A DNA stretch of 64,000 nucleotides, from assembly GCA_963843535.1 (NCBI GenBank), contig CAWJKU010000004.1:62001-126000 (forward strand), given 5' to 3'. A program made the position numbers and the translations under genes. Positions 32,974-42,849 of the stretch are shown one piece after another (position 1 is the stretch's first letter; each line of letters starts with the position of its first letter). Under the pieces are notes generated by a model that did not search any database, was not told the DNA's origin, and saw only the letters and a program-made list of their open reading frames with translations. This stretch comes from CAVUNY01 sp963843535 (GTDB lineage Bacteria; Chloroflexota; Anaerolineae; Anaerolineales; Anaerolineaceae).

Positions 32974-35900
32974 ATGTCAGAAGAGAGCGATCCTCATCAG
33001 TGTGGCTTACCGCCGAAACAAGGTCTTTACGACCCGCAATTCGAACATGATGCCTGTGGAGCGGGTTTTGTTGTAAACATCAAAGGCGTCCCTTCCCACG
33101 ATATTATCGAACAGGGTTTGACCATCCTGGACAACCTGGCCCATCGCGGCGCCTGCGGCTGCGAGAAAGATACCGGCGATGGAGCCGGGATTTTGATCCA
33201 GATACCGCATGCCTTCCTGGTCAGAGAATGCGCGGCTTTAGGGTTTGATCTACCCGGCCCGCGGTATTATGGGGTGGGGATGGTTTTCATGCCCACCGAT
33301 GACGCCCTGCGCCAGGATTTCGAACAGCGCTTCCAGCAGATCTGCCAGGAAGAGGGCCAGCGTGTGCTGGGATGGCGCACCGTGCCTACCAACGGCAGTA
33401 TGCTTGGCCCGACTTCGGGTTCGGCGCAGCCCGTCGTTCGCCAGGTGTTCATCGAGCGCAGCTCATTCATTAAAGACCGCATGTCGTTTGAACGAAAACT
33501 GTACGTGATCCGCAAGCGCGCTGAACAAGCCATTCGCTATGCGGGCCTGCAGGGTGGGGAAAAGTTTTACGTGTGCAGCCTATCGTTCAAAACGCTGGTT
33601 TATAAAGGCATGCTTACCCCGATCCAGCTCCGCCCATTCTACCCCGAATTATCTGATCCCTTGCTGGCTTCGGCCCTGGCGATGGTGCACTCGCGTTTCA
33701 GCACCAATACCTTTCCTTCCTGGGACCGCGCCCATCCTTATCGCTACCTGGCGCACAACGGCGAAATCAACACCCTGCGCGGCAATGTCAACTGGATGCA
33801 CTCTTACCAGACGCGCTTCCAAACAGCCCTGTTTGGCGCCGACCTGCCCAAAATTTTGCCGGTCATCAATGAGGACGGCTCCGATTCGGCCATGTTTGAT
33901 AATGTGCTGGAGCTGTTCGTGTTGGCGGGGCGTTCACTGCCGCACGCTATGATGATGATGATCCCCGAGCCATGGTCGAAGCATGAGACCATGAGTGAAG
34001 AAAAACGCGCATTTTACGAATATCACACCACCATGCTTGCGCCGTGGGACGGCCCGGCAGCGATGGTTTTCACCGATGGCGTGGGCATCGGCGCGACGCT
34101 GGATCGCAACGGACTGCGCCCGGCGCGGTATTATGTCACCAACGACGACCGGGTGATCCTGGCTTCCGAGGTGGGCGTTCTTGACCTGCCGCCGGAGATC
34201 ATCGTGCAGAAGAGCCGCCTCGAACCGGGACGCATGCTGTGGATCGACACCGAAGATGGGCGTATTGTCAGCGATGAAGAGATCAAGCACACCATCGCCT
34301 CAGCCCGCCCGTACCGCAAATGGCTGCGCGAATTTTTAATCGAGCTGGAAAACCTGCCCGACCCGCCGCTGCCGCCTTTGAGCGGGATCGGCAAGGACCT
34401 TGAAGGCCCTGACCAGGAAAAGAAGGTGCTGCAGTACCAGCATGCCTTCGGTTACACCTTTGAAGACCTGCGCGTGATTATGGCGCCGATGGCGAAGAAT
34501 GCCGTCGAACCGGTGGGCTCGATGGGCAACGATACCCCCCTGGCGGTGCTTTCTGATCGTCCGCAGCCGCTGTTCAACTATTTCAAACAGCTGTTTGCCC
34601 AGGTGACGAACCCGCCCATTGACTCGATCCGTGAAGAGATCATCACCGGCACCGAGGCCATGATCGGCGGCGAGGCGAACCAGCTCGAGCCGCGTCCCGA
34701 GAACTGCCGCATGATCAAGATGAAGACCCCTATCCTGTCCAACGCAGAGCTTGAGAAGCTGCGCCATCTCAACCGGCTGTATTTCCGCACTGAGACGCTG
34801 CCCATTCTATTTAATCCAGCCGAAGATGGGGCCGGGATGGAACGCGCCCTGGAACAGCTTTTCGAGCGGGCAGACCAGATCATCGCCAACGGCGAAGCCA
34901 ACATCATCATCCTTTCGGATCGCGGCATCGATCAAGACCATGCTCCGATTCCGGTGCTGCTGGCGGTCGCCGGGCTGCACCATCATCTCATCCGCAACGG
35001 CACGCGCACCCAGATTGGCCTGGTAGTTGAATCGGGCGAGCCGCGCGAAGTGCATCATTATGCCATGCTGATTGCCTACGGAACATTGGCGATTAATCCT
35101 TACCTGGCGTATGCCTCGATTGAAAATATGATTGCGCAGGGCCTGGTCACCGAAATTGAAGTAGACGAAGCTATCTATAATTACAAAAAAGCAGCTCTCA
35201 AAGGGGTCATCAAGGTGATCTCCAAGATGGGCATTTCCACCATCCAGAGCTACTGCGGCGCGCAGATCTTCGAGGCTGTGGGCCTTAGCCAGGAATTCGT
35301 CGACAAATACTTTACCTCGACCCCGACGCGCATTGGCGGGGTAGGAATTGAGGTAATCTCGCAGGAAGCGGCAATGCGCCATGCCCATGCCTACCCAAAA
35401 CGCCCGGTAAATGGGCATACCCTGGAGGTCGGGGGCCAGTACCAGTGGCGCGAGGACGGCGAGCATCACCTGTTCAACCCGGAAACGGTCTACAAACTGC
35501 AGCAGGCATGCCGGAACGGCGACTTTAAGCTCTTTCAAGACTACACCCGGCTGATCAATGACCAATCGAGCCGCCTGGCGACGCTGCGCGGGCTGCTGGA
35601 ATTTAAGTTCCTAGAGCAGGGCATTCCGTTAGACGAAGTTGAGCCGGTCGAATCCATCATGCGCCGTTTCAAATCCGGGGCAATGTCTTATGGCTCAATC
35701 AGCCAGGAAGCCCACGAGGCGCTGGCGATAGCCATGAACCGCATCGGCGGGCGCAGCAATACCGGGGAGGGAGGCGAAGACCCGGCCCGTTATTTTGAGG
35801 ATGCCAACGGCGACTCGCGCAACAGCGCGATCAAACAGGTTGCCTCGGCTCGCTTCGGGGTGACCAGCAATTACCTGGTCAACGCGCGCGAGCTGCAAAT

Positions 35901-37623
35901 TAAAATGGCCCAGGGCGCCAAGCCTGGAGAAGGCGGGCAGCTCCCTGGGAAGAAAGTCTATCCCTGGATCGCCAAAGTTCGCCACTCAACACCCGGGGTG
36001 GGGTTGATTTCGCCCCCACCGCACCACGATATCTACTCCATCGAAGATCTGGCGCAGTTGATCCATGATTTGAAAAATGCCAATTCCCAGGCCCGCATCA
36101 GCGTAAAACTGGTCTCGGAAGTTGGGGTGGGGACCGTCGCTGCCGGGGTGGCGAAGGCGCATGCCGACGTGGTCCTGATCAGCGGGCACGACGGCGGGAC
36201 TGGGGCTTCACCGCAGACAGGCATCAAGCATGCCGGTTTGCCCTGGGAACTCGGTCTGGCGGAGACCCATCAGACGCTGCTGCTCAACGATCTGCGCAGC
36301 CGGATCGTGGTGGAAACCGACGGGCAGCTCAAGACCGGGCGAGACGTGGTGATCGCTGCCCTGCTGGGCGCTGAAGAATTTGGCTTTGCCACCGCACCGC
36401 TGGTGGTGCTGGGCTGCGTGATGATGCGCGTTTGCCACCTGGATACCTGTCCCACGGGCGTTGCCACGCAAAATCCCGAGCTGCGCAAGAACTTCAAAGG
36501 CGACCCGGCGCATGTGGTTAACTTCATGCGTTTTATCGCCCAGGAAATGCGTGAATGGATGGCGAAGCTCGGCTTCAGAACCGTGGATGATATGATCGGG
36601 CGGACGGATATGCTCGAACCGCGCCAGGCAGTGGATCACTGGAAGGCCAGGAACGTCGACCTTTCCGCGCTGCTCTACCAGCCCAAGGTGCCCGAAACAG
36701 TCGGCCACCGCTGCATGATCCCCCAGGATCACGGCCTGGTCGATACGCTTGACCACCAGGTATTGTTGGCAGCGTGCCAACCCGCCATTGTACGGGGAGA
36801 ACCCGTGTCGATCGACATGCCCATACGCAACGTCCACCGCGTGGTGGGCACGCAGGTCGGCAGTGAGGTCACCCGCCATTGGGGCCCGGACGGCCTTCCG
36901 GAAGATACGATCCACATGCGCTTTCACGGATCGGCCGGGCAAAGTTTTGGCGCCTTTATCCCGCGCGGGGTGACGCTTGAGCTGGAAGGTGATTCCAATG
37001 ACTACATCGGCAAGGGCTTATCTGGCGGTAAGATCATCGTTTACCCGCCGGAGGGCTCAACCTTCGCGCCTGAAGAAAACGTGATCATCGGCAACGTGGC
37101 TTTTTACGGGGCGACGGACGGCGAAGCGTACATCCGTGGGGTGGCTGGCGAGCGTTTCTGCGTACGCAACAGCGGCCTGAAAGCGGTCGTCGAGGGTGTA
37201 GGCGACCACGGCTGCGAGTATATGACCGGCGGCCAGGTGGTGATTTTGGGCAGTACCGGGCGTAATTTTGCCGCGGGCATGTCCGGCGGCCTGGCGTACC
37301 TGATCGATTGGGATGGTGATTTCCAGACCCGGTGCAACCTCGAAATGGTGGATATTGAACCGCTGCAGGATTCTGAAGAAGCCTCGCAAATCAAGGCCAT
37401 GATCCATAAACATGCCGAACTGACTGGTAGTTTGCTGGCGCACCGCATCTTATCCGCCTGGGATGAGATGCAGCCCCGCTTCCTGAAGGTAATCCCGAAA
37501 GATTATAAACGTATGCTGCAGGCTTTTCGAGATGTGGAAGCCGCCGGGTTGAGCGGTGAAGAGGCGGTGATGGCTGCTTTCAACATCAATATCAGCGACG
37601 CGATCCGCGTCAGTGGAAACTGA
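32974..37623 (+). CDS. gltB: Glutamate synthase (NADPH) large subunit
   Basis: A 1549-residue GltB, full length for the bacterial enzyme. After a short propeptide, Cys28 in HDACGAGFV is the nucleophile of the type-2 glutamine amidotransferase domain (about 28-440). The central and FMN-binding synthase domains follow, with GGRSNTGEGGEDP and the DGGTGASP loop; the 3Fe-4S cluster cysteines are Cys1148, Cys1154 and Cys1159 in CVMMRVCHLDTC. The GXGXG beta-helix domain closes the protein. It transfers the amide of glutamine to 2-oxoglutarate, giving two glutamates. The ATG at 32974 has GGAGGAG upstream. gltD follows 16 bp later, so the two subunits are made together. Confidence 0.97.
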   Translation: MSEESDPHQCGLPPKQGLYDPQFEHDACGAGFVVNIKGVPSHDIIEQGLTILDNLAHRGACGCEKDTGDGAGILIQIPHAFLVRECAALGFDLPGPRYYGVGMVFMPTDDALRQDFEQRFQQICQEEGQRVLGWRTVPTNGSMLGPTSGSAQPVVRQVFIERSSFIKDRMSFERKLYVIRKRAEQAIRYAGLQGGEKFYVCSLSFKTLVYKGMLTPIQLRPFYPELSDPLLASALAMVHSRFSTNTFPSWDRAHPYRYLAHNGEINTLRGNVNWMHSYQTRFQTALFGADLPKILPVINEDGSDSAMFDNVLELFVLAGRSLPHAMMMMIPEPWSKHETMSEEKRAFYEYHTTMLAPWDGPAAMVFTDGVGIGATLDRNGLRPARYYVTNDDRVILASEVGVLDLPPEIIVQKSRLEPGRMLWIDTEDGRIVSDEEIKHTIASARPYRKWLREFLIELENLPDPPLPPLSGIGKDLEGPDQEKKVLQYQHAFGYTFEDLRVIMAPMAKNAVEPVGSMGNDTPLAVLSDRPQPLFNYFKQLFAQVTNPPIDSIREEIITGTEAMIGGEANQLEPRPENCRMIKMKTPILSNAELEKLRHLNRLYFRTETLPILFNPAEDGAGMERALEQLFERADQIIANGEANIIILSDRGIDQDHAPIPVLLAVAGLHHHLIRNGTRTQIGLVVESGEPREVHHYAMLIAYGTLAINPYLAYASIENMIAQGLVTEIEVDEAIYNYKKAALKGVIKVISKMGISTIQSYCGAQIFEAVGLSQEFVDKYFTSTPTRIGGVGIEVISQEAAMRHAHAYPKRPVNGHTLEVGGQYQWREDGEHHLFNPETVYKLQQACRNGDFKLFQDYTRLINDQSSRLATLRGLLEFKFLEQGIPLDEVEPVESIMRRFKSGAMSYGSISQEAHEALAIAMNRIGGRSNTGEGGEDPARYFEDANGDSRNSAIKQVASARFGVTSNYLVNARELQIKMAQGAKPGEGGQLPGKKVYPWIAKVRHSTPGVGLISPPPHHDIYSIEDLAQLIHDLKNANSQARISVKLVSEVGVGTVAAGVAKAHADVVLISGHDGGTGASPQTGIKHAGLPWELGLAETHQTLLLNDLRSRIVVETDGQLKTGRDVVIAALLGAEEFGFATAPLVVLGCVMMRVCHLDTCPTGVATQNPELRKNFKGDPAHVVNFMRFIAQEMREWMAKLGFRTVDDMIGRTDMLEPRQAVDHWKARNVDLSALLYQPKVPETVGHRCMIPQDHGLVDTLDHQVLLAACQPAIVRGEPVSIDMPIRNVHRVVGTQVGSEVTRHWGPDGLPEDTIHMRFHGSAGQSFGAFIPRGVTLELEGDSNDYIGKGLSGGKIIVYPPEGSTFAPEENVIIGNVAFYGATDGEAYIRGVAGERFCVRNSGLKAVVEGVGDHGCEYMTGGQVVILGSTGRNFAAGMSGGLAYLIDWDGDFQTRCNLEMVDIEPLQDSEEASQIKAMIHKHAELTGSLLAHRILSAWDEMQPRFLKVIPKDYKRMLQAFRDVEAAGLSGEEAVMAAFNINISDAIRVSGN

Positions 37624-37639
37624 TCAACAGGGTTCAGCC

Positions 37640-39133
37640 ATGGGAAAACCGACCGGATTTATTGAATACCAGCGTGAGCTGCCAGGCGATCTTCCTCCAG
37701 AGGAGCGGATTCTTCACTGGAAGGAATTTCACCGGCCTTTCCCGGAGCAAAAACTGCAGGCCCAGGGTGCGCGCTGCATGGATTGCGGTATCCCTTTCTG
37801 CCACACTGGTAAATTGCTGAACGGAATGGCTTCCGGATGCCCGATCAACAACCTCATTCCAGAGTGGAATGACCTGGTATACCGCGGATTGTGGCGCCAG
37901 GCGCTGGCCCAGCTGCGCAAAACGAATAACTTTCCTGAATTCACCGGTCGAGTCTGCCCGGCGCCGTGCGAGGGCTCCTGCACATTGGGGATCAATGATC
38001 CGCCGGTGACGATCAAGAATATCGAGCACGCGATCATCGAAAAGGGATACGAACAGGGCTGGATCGTGCCTGAGCCGCCTGCCATGCGCACCGGTAAGAA
38101 GGTGGCTGTGGTGGGCTCTGGACCGTCTGGCCTGGCATGCGCCGACCTGCTCAACCGCGCCGGTCACAACGTGACGGTTTTCGAGCGAGCCGACCGCATC
38201 GGCGGGCTGCTCATGTACGGCATCCCCAATATGAAGCTCGATAAGCAAATCGTGCAGCGCCGTATCGATCTGATGGCCGCCGAAGGGGTGAATTTTGTGA
38301 CCCGCACCGAGGTCGGGGTGGATTATCCGGCCCAAAATTTGTTGAGCGAATTCGATGCCGCGGTACTGTGCGGCGGTGCGACCAAGCCCCGCGATCTGCC
38401 CGTAGAAGGGCGGCAGTTGAGGGGCGTCCATTTCGCCATGGAATTCCTGCACGCCAACACCCGCAACCTGGTCGGCGGTTCTTTGCAGGACGATGGTTTC
38501 GTGACAATTTCCGCGCGCGGGCAGGACGTGATCGTGATCGGCGGCGGTGATACCGGCACCGACTGCGTGGGCACCTCCCTGCGCCACGGCTGCCGCAGCC
38601 TGCAGCAGTTTGAAATCCTGCCGCAGCCGCCGGAAACTCGCCAGCCGGATAATCCCTGGCCTGAATGGCCGAAAGTTCTCAAGGTCGATTACGGGCAGGA
38701 AGAAGCGGCGGCGGTCTTTGGCGTGGACCCGCGCACCTACAACATCATGACCCGGCGTTTTGTGGGTGATGAGCGCGGGCATGTAAAAGAAGTGCACACT
38801 GTTCAGATCGAATGGGTAGCTGGCGAGAAAGGGCGCCTTGGCCCGCGTGAAATCCCCGGTACGGAAAAAGTCTGGCCGGCCCAGCTGGTGCTGCTGGCGA
38901 TGGGTTTCCTCGGTCCTGAGGATCAGCTTTTGGGCCAGCTGGCGGTGGAGCGCGATGAGCGCAGCAATGTCCGCGCCGCGCTGGATAAATATGCCACCAA
39001 CCTGCCGGGTGTATTTTCGGCTGGCGATATGCGCCGCGGGCAGAGCCTGGTGGTATGGGCCATTCACGAAGGCCGGGGCGCCGCGCGCGAGGTAGACCGC
39101 TACCTGATGGGAGAAACCCAAATCCACGGTTAG
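37640..39133 (+). CDS. gltD: Glutamate synthase small subunit
   Basis: A 497-residue GltD, the flavoprotein that passes electrons from NADPH to GltB. The N-terminal ferredoxin-like region has cysteine clusters CMDCGIPFC and CPAPCEGSC for two 4Fe-4S centres. The FAD-binding motif GSGPSGLACADLL is near residue 158 and the NADPH-binding motif GGGDTGTDC near 303. An earlier in-frame GTG at 37613 overlaps gltB; I use the ATG at 37640, just after the gltB stop, where family similarity begins (KPTGFIEYQR). A terminator follows at 39186-39219, closing the gltBD operon. Confidence 0.97.
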   Translation: MGKPTGFIEYQRELPGDLPPEERILHWKEFHRPFPEQKLQAQGARCMDCGIPFCHTGKLLNGMASGCPINNLIPEWNDLVYRGLWRQALAQLRKTNNFPEFTGRVCPAPCEGSCTLGINDPPVTIKNIEHAIIEKGYEQGWIVPEPPAMRTGKKVAVVGSGPSGLACADLLNRAGHNVTVFERADRIGGLLMYGIPNMKLDKQIVQRRIDLMAAEGVNFVTRTEVGVDYPAQNLLSEFDAAVLCGGATKPRDLPVEGRQLRGVHFAMEFLHANTRNLVGGSLQDDGFVTISARGQDVIVIGGGDTGTDCVGTSLRHGCRSLQQFEILPQPPETRQPDNPWPEWPKVLKVDYGQEEAAAVFGVDPRTYNIMTRRFVGDERGHVKEVHTVQIEWVAGEKGRLGPREIPGTEKVWPAQLVLLAMGFLGPEDQLLGQLAVERDERSNVRAALDKYATNLPGVFSAGDMRRGQSLVVWAIHEGRGAAREVDRYLMGETQIHG

Positions 39134-39185
39134 GCTGACGCCTGATCCAACGCCGGATTTAAAAGAAAAATTGGACAATAGATCC

Positions 39186-39219
39186 TCGCCGGCTGGATAC
39201 CAGGCCGGCGATTTTTTTT
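39186..39219 (+). terminator. Rho-independent terminator of gltBD
   Basis: TCGCCGGC (39186-39193) pairs with GCCGGCGA (39204-39211), extended by TGG/CCA, and is followed by eight T at 39212-39219. Confidence 0.9.
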
Positions 39220-39367
39220 GCCAGATAGGCTCTAACTGTGAGCTGAAAGATGAGGATAAATTCAATGGCAACTTTTGGGAACTCTTCAGGTTCCGGAACG
39301 TCTTATAATAGGTGCCGGAGTGAAACCACTCCAGTAACCCTAACGTTTTTTTACAAGGAGAATGATC

Positions 39368-40045
39368 ATGCGTTTTAAACAATCGTTTCAAAAAGTTCTG
39401 GTGGTGATCGCGTTGGCTGCCATCCTGGCCGGATGCAGCTCGCCGACCCCCACCCCAACCGTAATGCCGACAGTGGATCAGCAGCCGACTAATAATGCAG
39501 TCCGTACCCAGGTTGCCCAGACAGTGGTCGCCGACCTGACCAAGAATGCGCCCACGGCGACGCCGGTCACCCCGACCGCGACGGCCCAACCCACGCAAAC
39601 CCAGATCCCCCCCACCAACACCCCGGTGCCGCCGACGGCTGCGCCGACAGCAAAACCGACAGCCACATATATTCCCTGGACAGCGACCCCCCTCTATACC
39701 GCCACTCCGGTAGATAACGCCTGCAGCATCACCGAGGTGACCCCGAAATCGACCGACAACCTGGCGAAAAGAGCAGATTTCGACGGTAAATGGGTTGTTA
39801 AGAATATCGGCAGCCGCACCTGGGAAACCGAGTCGGTGGACATCGTTTATAAATCGGGTACAAAAATGCAAAAATTTACCGATTCTCAAGATCTGAAAAC
39901 GGCTGTTCCCTACAACGGCACCCTGACGGTGATTGTGGATATGACTGCCCCCGCCGATGCGGGCACATATAACACCACCTGGGCGATCGTTCGCGGCAGT
40001 ACAACGATCTGCACCTTGAACCTGACGGTAAATGTCGTAAATTAG
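39368..40045 (+). CDS. NBR1-Ig-like domain lipoprotein with Thr-Pro linker
   Basis: A 225-residue surface lipoprotein. The signal peptide ends in the lipobox LAGC; the mature part begins with a Thr-Pro-rich, presumably extended linker (about residues 25-115) and ends in one NBR1-Ig-like beta-sandwich (about 125-225) with the hallmarks WVVKNIGSRTW and PADAGTYNTTWAI. Such domains are frequent on the surface of Chloroflexota but their ligands are unknown. AAGGAG at 39355-39360 fits the ATG at 39368 better than the ATG at 39362. It is flanked by terminators on both sides, hence monocistronic. Confidence 0.85.
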   Translation: MRFKQSFQKVLVVIALAAILAGCSSPTPTPTVMPTVDQQPTNNAVRTQVAQTVVADLTKNAPTATPVTPTATAQPTQTQIPPTNTPVPPTAAPTAKPTATYIPWTATPLYTATPVDNACSITEVTPKSTDNLAKRADFDGKWVVKNIGSRTWETESVDIVYKSGTKMQKFTDSQDLKTAVPYNGTLTVIVDMTAPADAGTYNTTWAIVRGSTTICTLNLTVNVVN

Positions 40046-40065
40046 TCCGGCATTTACAGGTAGCG

Positions 40066-40100
40066 GCAATCCCCATTCCGAAGGTTGGAATGGGGATTGC
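40066..40100 (+). terminator. Rho-independent terminator (14-bp stem)
   Basis: 40066-40079 pairs perfectly with 40087-40100 around the loop GAAGGTT. The following T run is short (TGTTTC), but stem length and position just after the lipoprotein gene support a terminator. Confidence 0.65.
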
Positions 40101-40253
40101 TGTTTCAAGGGATAAATTATCCCCCAAAAAGGGTATTTAGCTCGGATTCCAGAAGAGCCTATAATAGGAGGATGGAAATCCCTACCGGGCGAAATGTGTT
40201 GCAATTCGACCGCTGGAAGATTCCGAGGTGATTCAGGAAGGCAGGTATATACA

Positions 40254-42254
40254 ATGAGCCAACAGCAGGTCTTATTTGAGGACGGTTTTCAGAATATGCC
40301 AACAGGTATGTTCTCGCTGGATGCGGGACCCTTGACGGAATACCATTTTCTCGCGGAAGCCGCTCCCCGCTATGGCTGGTCGGTCGCCAGTTTTTATTTT
40401 GATGGTTCCAAGCAGGCCTGGCATATCGAACAGTCCGCCGGCAAGCAGGTAATGAGCCAGACGTTCCGCAATGACAAGGTGTTTACCCATCCCATGCTGG
40501 CGGCAGGGGATACTCGCTGGGGCGATTATGAGCTGGAAGCCGAGGTAGAGCCGCTGGAACCGGGCGCGCGCTGTGGGGTGGTTGTGCGTTATGAGACCAA
40601 CCGGCGCTATTATTTCTTTGGTTTCGACGCCCGGGGGCTGGTTTTGCTGCGAGTATGCGAGGAAACCGCTTTTCACCAACCGGATGAACGTGTCCTTGCC
40701 CGGTTGGACGTTCCCTGGAAGGCAAGCGCTATCTATCGTTTCCGCGTGCGGGTCGAAGGCTCGCATATATCCTGCCAGGTGGACGGGGTGGGGGCGCTGA
40801 CCGCGCAAGATGACACCTTCCCCAAAGGTAAAGTCGGCCTGTGCGCCGATGCGCCGGCTCGCTACCACGCGCTGCGCGTGACCGCTGCAGACAGCGCCGC
40901 GGCGGCATTTCATGCCCGCGCCGACCGGGATGCTGTGGAGCTGGCCCGGCTGCGCGCGCAGAACGTGCAGCCGGTCGTTTGGAAGAAGATCCCCACCCCA
41001 GGATTTGGGGTGGGGCGCAATTTGCGGTTCGGAGATGTGAACGGCGATGGGAAAATTGAGATCATCGTTCCCCAGGTGATCCAGCATGGACCGAAGGATG
41101 CTTATGCCGAGGTGGGCTGCATCACCGCGCTGGATTTGGATGGGCAGATATTGTGGCGCGACGGCCAACCTGACCCGCAGAACTGGTTCCTGACCAACGA
41201 TGTCGCCATCCAGGTCCACGATATCGACGGCGACGGCAGGTTGGAGGTCATTTACTGCCGTGATTTCGAGATCCGCATTCTGGATGGGGCGACCGGGCAG
41301 CTGAAGAAGAAGGCTTCCACCCCCTTCAACCGGGTGGAAGACGCGCGTTTCCCGCGCATCCTGGGAGACTGCCTGTGTTTCTGCGACGTGCGCGGCCTGG
41401 GCCGCGCCGGTGACCTGATTATTAAGGACCGCTATTGGAATTTCTGGGTATATGACCAGGATCTCAACCCGCTGTGGGACGCAGCCTGCCGCACCGGGCA
41501 TTATCCCTGGGTTGGGGATGTTGACGGAGATGGGCGGGATGAAATTGCCATGGGATATGCGCTTTTCGACCACGATGGGCGCTTGCTGTGGAATCGAGAA
41601 GATATGATTGACGATCACGCCGATGGCATTGCGATCCTTAACTTTAACCTGCCCGATCCCGGGCCGCTGCGCGTGCACTATGCCGCCAGTGACGACGGCG
41701 CGCTGTTCCTCGATCTGCAAGGCCGCATTTTGCGCCACCACCATACCGGGCACACCCAAAATCCGGCTGTGCTCAAGCTGCGCGCTGACCTGCCCGGATT
41801 GCAGACCGTGACGATCAATTTTTGGGGCAACCAGGGTATTTTGCACTTCTTTGACGCGCAGGGAGATCTTTACCATACCAGCGAACCGGTCAATATGGGC
41901 AGCATGTGCCTGCCGGTGAACTGGCGCGGAGATGGGGTGGAGTTTTTCCTGCTCTCGACCAACTCGACCTGGGGAGGAATGTGCGATGGATGGGGCCGTC
42001 CCGTGGTGGCATTTCCAGATGACGGACATCCGGATTTTTGCAACGCGGTTCTGGATCTCACCGGTGATTGCCGGGATGAGATTGTGACCTGGAACCCGCA
42101 GGAGATCTGGATCTATACCCAGGCCGACAGCCCGAAGGCGGGCCGGCTGTACCGCCCGCTGCGCACCCCGCTGTACAACAGCTCCAATTACCAGGCCAGC
42201 ATCTCACTGCCAGGCTGGCAAGAAATCCTCTTACATGACACACCTCGTTACTAA
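40254..42254 (+). CDS. LamG/DUF1080-like plus FG-GAP repeat protein
   Basis: A 666-residue protein without signal peptide. Residues 1-225 look like a concanavalin-type (LamG/DUF1080) beta-sandwich. The rest is a beta-propeller-like region with calcium-loop FG-GAP/VCBS motifs: FGDVNGDGKIEII, DIDGDGRLEVIY and DVDGDGRDEIAMG. The combination resembles rhamnogalacturonan lyases (family 11 type) and related polysaccharide-binding proteins, but a catalytic assignment is not safe. The ATG at 40254 is chosen because family-like sequence starts there. The last nine codons (LLHDTPRY and stop) lie inside the left end of repeat R2 copy 2, so the original C-terminus has apparently been replaced by the insertion. 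Confidence 0.75.
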   Translation: MSQQQVLFEDGFQNMPTGMFSLDAGPLTEYHFLAEAAPRYGWSVASFYFDGSKQAWHIEQSAGKQVMSQTFRNDKVFTHPMLAAGDTRWGDYELEAEVEPLEPGARCGVVVRYETNRRYYFFGFDARGLVLLRVCEETAFHQPDERVLARLDVPWKASAIYRFRVRVEGSHISCQVDGVGALTAQDDTFPKGKVGLCADAPARYHALRVTAADSAAAAFHARADRDAVELARLRAQNVQPVVWKKIPTPGFGVGRNLRFGDVNGDGKIEIIVPQVIQHGPKDAYAEVGCITALDLDGQILWRDGQPDPQNWFLTNDVAIQVHDIDGDGRLEVIYCRDFEIRILDGATGQLKKKASTPFNRVEDARFPRILGDCLCFCDVRGLGRAGDLIIKDRYWNFWVYDQDLNPLWDAACRTGHYPWVGDVDGDGRDEIAMGYALFDHDGRLLWNREDMIDDHADGIAILNFNLPDPGPLRVHYAASDDGALFLDLQGRILRHHHTGHTQNPAVLKLRADLPGLQTVTINFWGNQGILHFFDAQGDLYHTSEPVNMGSMCLPVNWRGDGVEFFLLSTNSTWGGMCDGWGRPVVAFPDDGHPDFCNAVLDLTGDCRDEIVTWNPQEIWIYTQADSPKAGRLYRPLRTPLYNSSNYQASISLPGWQEILLHDTPRY

Positions 42255-42475
42255 TAATCGAGGTGTGTCCATGATAAACAATAGCTCCCCACCCCCGACC
42301 CCGCCCCAGGGGGCGGGGAGAAAGAGGAATCGGGGATATTTTGCGGCGTTTCGCCGCAAAATATCCCCAAACCTCTTGATTTTTGCCCCCTTCCCTTCAG
42401 GGAAGGGGGTTGGGGGATAGGTAAATTGTTGAGACAATGCCCGAAGATTAATTTCAGGATGTGTTATGTGAGATT
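42233..42475. repeat. Repeat R2, copy 2 (MITE-like with terminal inverted repeats)
   Basis: The left end (TTACATGACACACCTCG) and the reverse complement of the right end (CTCACATAACACATCCTG) match with few differences, giving imperfect terminal inverted repeats. Inside are a hairpin GACACACCTCG/CGAGGTGTGTC (42237-42269), a C/G-rich hairpin (42300-42318), a perfect 17-bp stem (42332-42348 with 42352-42368), and CCCCCTTCCC with GGGAAGGGGG (42386-42409). It encodes nothing. The left end overlaps the 3' end of the preceding gene. Confidence 0.7.
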
Positions 42476-42487
42476 ACTGACTGGGAA

Positions 42488-42715
42488 TCAACCGCCTTCC
42501 AGTCGCCCGACGACTTTGACGCACGGCCGGGAGAAGACATTTTCCTGGTGGGGCGCGTCGCCCAATTCACTCGTCAGGTCCTGCCCGGCAAAATGCAGGC
42601 GCTCGTGCAGATCCAGCCGCCAGCGCGGGCAGTCGCTCACATCATAAACGACGCCCTGGTACGCGACAAACTTAGGAGAACCGCGGTCGCCGTTATTCCG
42701 CCGCAGTTCGGTCAT
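42488..42715 (-). CDS. Small cytochrome b5-like heme-binding protein
   Basis: A 75-residue single-domain protein of the prokaryotic cytochrome b5 type. The segment FVAYQGVVYDVSDCPRWR is the canonical start of the fold, and AGQDLTSELGDAPH carries His56, with His37 or His41 in DLHERLHFAG as the other candidate heme ligand. I place the start at the ATG at 42715, where the domain begins; a GTG at 42742 would add nine residues, and neither has a clear ribosome site. It lies between R2 and a small membrane protein on the same strand and is probably a soluble electron carrier; its partner is unknown. Confidence 0.7.
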   Translation of the reverse strand: MTELRRNNGDRGSPKFVAYQGVVYDVSDCPRWRLDLHERLHFAGQDLTSELGDAPHQENVFSRPCVKVVGRLEGG

Positions 42716-42849
42716 GCTAATCTGGCGGTCAGGAATATCCACGAGTTGATTATAGTTGACCCTGGAGGAAAAGGTAAAAAAACCAGCCGGTGCTGGATTT
42801 ATACCGGAAACTCGGGTATGCTGTGTATGGCAAGCCTGGACGGCCCTGC

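Noticed and set aside
37634..40204. 856-residue minus-strand open frame
   Set aside because: It is antisense to gltD and the following lipoprotein gene. Composition is His/Arg/Gly-rich without domain pattern; a shadow caused by high GC content.
40272..42029. 585-residue minus-strand open frame
   Set aside because: Antisense to the FG-GAP protein, which has clear repeated motifs; no start signal and no recognisable fold in the shadow.
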